A stretch of 64,000 nucleotides of DNA from the NCBI RefSeq assembly GCF_000735455.1, contig NZ_JMPS01000069.1:1-64000 (forward strand), in the 5' to 3' direction. The translations under genes were made by a program, and so were the position numbers. This DNA is from Yokenella regensburgei ATCC 49455. Lineage in GTDB: Bacteria; Pseudomonadota; Gammaproteobacteria; Enterobacterales; Enterobacteriaceae. The notes under the pieces are model-generated. The model saw only the letters and a program-made list of their open reading frames with translations. It searched no databases and was not told the DNA's origin. This document shows, one piece after another, positions 61,602-64,000 of the stretch (position 1 is the stretch's first letter; every line of letters begins with the position of its first letter).

Positions 61602-62246
61602 ATGTATCAGCGAATATTGGGTCAACACTGGCGACATATCTGGCTGGTGGGCGATTTACACGGTTGTCATCATTTATTGATGACCAAACTTAAATTGCTG
61701 AAATTTCACCCCTATGAAGATCTGATTATTTCCGTCGGTGACCTGATTGACCGTGGGAGTGAGAGTTTCCGCTGCCTGTCGCTGCTACCACACCCCTGGT
61801 TCAGAGCCATTCGCGGCAATCATGAGCAAATGGCTCTGGATGCGCTCGACAATAACGATATGTCGCTGTGGTTTTCTAATGGTGGCTACTGGTATCAGCA
61901 ATTAACGTATGAGGAGCAACTCAAAGTAAAAACGTTATTTCAGCTCTGTCGTGAACTCCCCTATATTATTGAACTACAATGCGAAAACGAAGTGCATATT
62001 ATTGCGCATGCTGACTACCCTGCCACAGTATACGTCTGGCACCAGCCTGTCGATCGTGAGCAGGTATTGTGGAACCGTGAACGACTGGCCGCACATTTAG
62101 CCGGGCGTCATCAGCCTATTCGTGGCGCCGACCATTTCTGGTTCGGCCATACGCCGCTTAATGCTCGCTATGATATTGAGAATCAGCATTATATTGATAC
62201 CGGCGCGGTATTCGGAGGAGAGCTTACGCTGGTGCAACTCCAGTAG
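61602..62246 (+). CDS. pphA: Serine/threonine protein phosphatase PphA
   Basis: PphA is a PPP-family metallophosphatase, reported in E. coli to signal protein misfolding. From the ATG at 61602 (AGGAGGGGAG ribosome-binding site) it has 214 residues (E. coli 218). Metal-binding motifs are GDLHGCHH, VGDLIDRGSESF and RGNHEQM, followed by HADYP and FGHTPL. The end, YIDTGAVFGGELTLVQLQ, is identical to E. coli as I recall it. The open frame upstream to 61476 is not used. Confidence 0.95.
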   Translation: MYQRILGQHWRHIWLVGDLHGCHHLLMTKLKLLKFHPYEDLIISVGDLIDRGSESFRCLSLLPHPWFRAIRGNHEQMALDALDNNDMSLWFSNGGYWYQQLTYEEQLKVKTLFQLCRELPYIIELQCENEVHIIAHADYPATVYVWHQPVDREQVLWNRERLAAHLAGRHQPIRGADHFWFGHTPLNARYDIENQHYIDTGAVFGGELTLVQLQ

Positions 62247-62438
62247 TCAGAAATCGCTGTACTGCTGTGCCGGGTGCCAGAAACTGTCGATATAGTCCTC
62301 GACCGGATAGCAGCCTCCATGACGAATGCGCTGATCGCTCATCGCAACCAGACACTGTGCCTCCGTGGCATACACGTCCGCCAGTAAATCCTCGCAGCCA
62401 CCGTCGAGATAACAGATAAACAAGACCAGTGCGTACAT
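62247..62438 (-). CDS. yebW: YebW, small conserved protein
   Basis: From the ATG at 62438 (GAGGATG ribosome-binding site) the product is 63 residues, the E. coli length. It contains five cysteines or more (YLDGGCED, EAQCLVAM, HGGCYPVE) and the conserved ending FWHPAQQYSDF. Function unknown. Its stop abuts the pphA stop with no gap. Confidence 0.93.
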   Translation of the reverse strand: MYALVLFICYLDGGCEDLLADVYATEAQCLVAMSDQRIRHGGCYPVEDYIDSFWHPAQQYSDF

Positions 62439-62511
62439 CACATCCTCATTATGCGTCACCCGAGATAAGGGTAGCTGATGATGTGGGTGAGGGAAAATAG
62501 CAGGAACAAAT

Positions 62512-62538
62512 AACCCGTCTTAGCGACGGGTTCTTTTT
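62512..62538. terminator. Terminator between yebV and yebW
   Basis: AACCCGTC and GACGGGTT form an 8-bp stem with a five-base loop. A CTTTTT tract follows on the plus strand and a weaker TTATTTGTT on the minus strand, just after the yebV stop. Confidence 0.8.
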
Positions 62539-62541
62539 GAG

Positions 62542-62781
62542 TCAGGCAAGGCGCATGACCCAGGCATCGGACTTACGGTCGTAATGTTTACGGAACAGGA
62601 CGGAATGTTCACCATCAAGAAACGCCGGCACGCTGGTTTCAGCATCCCAGGCATCAAGCTGCATGCATAAATCCGGGTCAGATTTGCAGGGAATGCTTAA
62701 CGTTCGTTCACCTTGCTGCTCGCCATGCAGCTCGGCATCATCAATTTCAAAGGCACCGATACGTACGCTGGTTTTGGTCAT
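62542..62781 (-). CDS. yebV: YebV, small conserved protein
   Basis: The 79 residues (E. coli 78) align throughout, with KTSVRIGAFEIDDAELHGE, CKSDPDLCMQLDAWDAETS and SDAWVMRLA conserved. It has two cysteines and an acidic character. Function unknown. It lies between yebW and rsmF on the same strand as in E. coli. Confidence 0.93.
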   Translation of the reverse strand: MTKTSVRIGAFEIDDAELHGEQQGERTLSIPCKSDPDLCMQLDAWDAETSVPAFLDGEHSVLFRKHYDRKSDAWVMRLA

Positions 62782-62895
62782 AATGCTCTCCGTTGAACTG
62801 CGGGATTGTGGTACGACCAGTTAGGTCGCCCATTTTTCAGCGTAGTCAACGCAGAGCAGATTGCCAGTCAGAAAATGCGGAAAAGTTGTGCGCCG

Positions 62896-64000
62896 TCACG
62901 CATTGCTGGCAAAAAGCCTTCCGTCACGCACCAGCTCGCGCGGGTAGCTGTTTTTGAGACGCGAACCGACTTTTTTGGCTATCCCCAGCGGGAAACCCTG
63001 GAAGGTCACGATAACCTCATCTTCTTTTGGCGGATTTTCCGGATAGACATCGCGCCCGCGATACCACTCTTCCGCTTCGGCGAGGGTGAGCGCGAAGCCG
63101 GAGGTGTGGCTTTCAGCTAGCGCTATTATGGCCTCATGCTGCCAGCGAAAACCTTTGTTATGCGTTTCTGCAAGGCGCAGGCCGAGGCGTGAGAAACGTA
63201 CTTTGCCGATGAGGGGTTCAATTTCTGCCGGGAAGAGCCAGATTTCTTTGTCACGCTGCCATAACGTCAGGGTGCGGTCCCAGCGAAGTCCGGAACGGGC
63301 GGCGGCTTCGGTAACGGCGGTACTTTCCCGAGTCTTCATCGGCGTGAACGGGAATTTTCCTACCTTGTAACCTGGCGCGGGTAGCGGTGGGATACTGGCC
63401 GTCTTACGCAGGCGGGCAACGAAAAAGCCTTCGCAATCGAAAATCTGCGGGAACACGTGCAGATAACCTTCCGGCGTTAACGCCTGTCCGGCTTCGGCAA
63501 ACAGCGTTTGTAGTGAGACAACCTCCACCGCCTGCGGATACTGGGCTAAAAGCCACGCCACGACCGCTTCATTTTCATCACGGTTCAGGGTACAGGTGGA
63601 ATAGACCAGCGTACCGCCCGGGCGTAGGGCGTGAAAGGCGCTGTCGATGAGCTCGCGCTGGGTAGCGGCAATGTCAAGATTGCTGGCGACCGACCAGTTT
63701 TTCAGCGCGTCGGGATCTTTGCGCACCACGCCTTCACCGGAGCAGGGGGCGTCGAGCAGAATGGCATCGAAGGCTTCAGGCAGCGCGGCGCCGAACACCC
63801 TGCCATCGAAATGGGTCAGGGCGATGTTGCGGATCCCGCAGCGGCTGATATTGGCATGCAATACCTTCACCCGGCTGGCGGAAAATTCGTTGGCGAGAAT
63901 CGCGCCTTCGTTGTCCATCCGTGCGGCAATCTGCGTGGTTTTGGAACCTGGCGCCGCGGCGACGTCCATCACCCGCTGCGGCTGATTGCCATCGGCAAAC
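62896..64000 (-). CDS. rsmF: 16S rRNA m5C1407 methyltransferase RsmF (5' end outside the window)
   Basis: RsmF methylates C1407 of 16S rRNA. About 367 codons are present, reading [20 protein letters not shown] at the window edge; the first roughly 110 residues lie beyond 64000. The SAM-binding motif [17 protein letters not shown], the cysteine motif in [15 protein letters not shown] and the catalytic cysteine in [13 protein letters not shown] are visible. A C-terminal RNA-binding extension ends in DGRLFASNA. The combined length fits the 479 residues of E. coli. Confidence 0.96.
   Translation of the reverse strand, partial: FADGNQPQRVMDVAAAPGSKTTQIAARMDNEGAILANEFSASRVKVLHANISRCGIRNIALTHFDGRVFGAALPEAFDAILLDAPCSGEGVVRKDPDALKNWSVASNLDIAATQRELIDSAFHALRPGGTLVYSTCTLNRDENEAVVAWLLAQYPQAVEVVSLQTLFAEAGQALTPEGYLHVFPQIFDCEGFFVARLRKTASIPPLPAPGYKVGKFPFTPMKTRESTAVTEAAARSGLRWDRTLTLWQRDKEIWLFPAEIEPLIGKVRFSRLGLRLAETHNKGFRWQHEAIIALAESHTSGFALTLAEAEEWYRGRDVYPENPPKEDEVIVTFQGFPLGIAKKVGSRLKNSYPRELVRDGRLFASNA

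Overview
The window is a piece of chromosome from a motile member of the Enterobacteriaceae close to Enterobacter and its relatives. Gene order and protein lengths follow the Escherichia coli flhDC-to-rsmF region almost gene for gene. The genus is an inference; I see no tRNA, rRNA, insertion sequence, prophage or CRISPR array.

Region 1 (1-21.4 kb) is the motility and chemotaxis locus. It runs flhDC, motAB, cheA, cheW, tar, tap, cheR, cheB, cheY, cheZ, then flhB, flhA, flhE. A CRP site and an RcsAB box precede flhD, and a textbook sigma-28 promoter precedes tar. Between cheZ and flhB, on the opposite strand, sits a four-gene chaperone-usher fimbrial operon (pilin, chaperone, usher, tip adhesin; 12.3-17.4 kb) with a terminator-like hairpin after the pilin gene. 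So a surface-attachment system is embedded inside the swimming locus.

Region 2 (21.6-26.3 kb) is accessory metabolism: a GPH-family sugar symporter and a GH105 unsaturated-glycoside hydrolase, resembling the pectin-derived rhamnogalacturonide uptake pair rhiT-rhiN, followed by an OFA-family transporter.

Region 3 (26.3-58.5 kb) is conserved core. It holds argS, yecM, cutC, cmoB, cmoA, yecN, yecE, yecD, aspS, nudB, yebC, ruvC, ruvAB (SOS box), znuB/znuC/znuA (Zur box), mepM, lpxM, pykA, hexR, zwf (HexR site), edd, eda, purT (perfect PurR box), yebE, ptrB, exoX, yobB, holE, yobA, yebZ and yebY. These serve translation and tRNA modification, Holliday-junction processing, zinc import, lipid A and murein metabolism, and the Entner-Doudoroff and oxidative pentose phosphate routes.

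Region 4 (58.5-64 kb) has the sRNA gene sdsR, then an LpxP-type lipid A acyltransferase, a 47-residue membrane peptide and a VirK/YbjX-family protein, then pphA, yebW, yebV and the 3' part of rsmF, which runs off the window.

Three genes carry apparent indels: znuB (one base missing), lpxM (one A missing in an A run near the start) and flhA (two compensating shifts in the linker). They are either real lesions or homopolymer-type sequencing errors, and this is the main caveat about the record.
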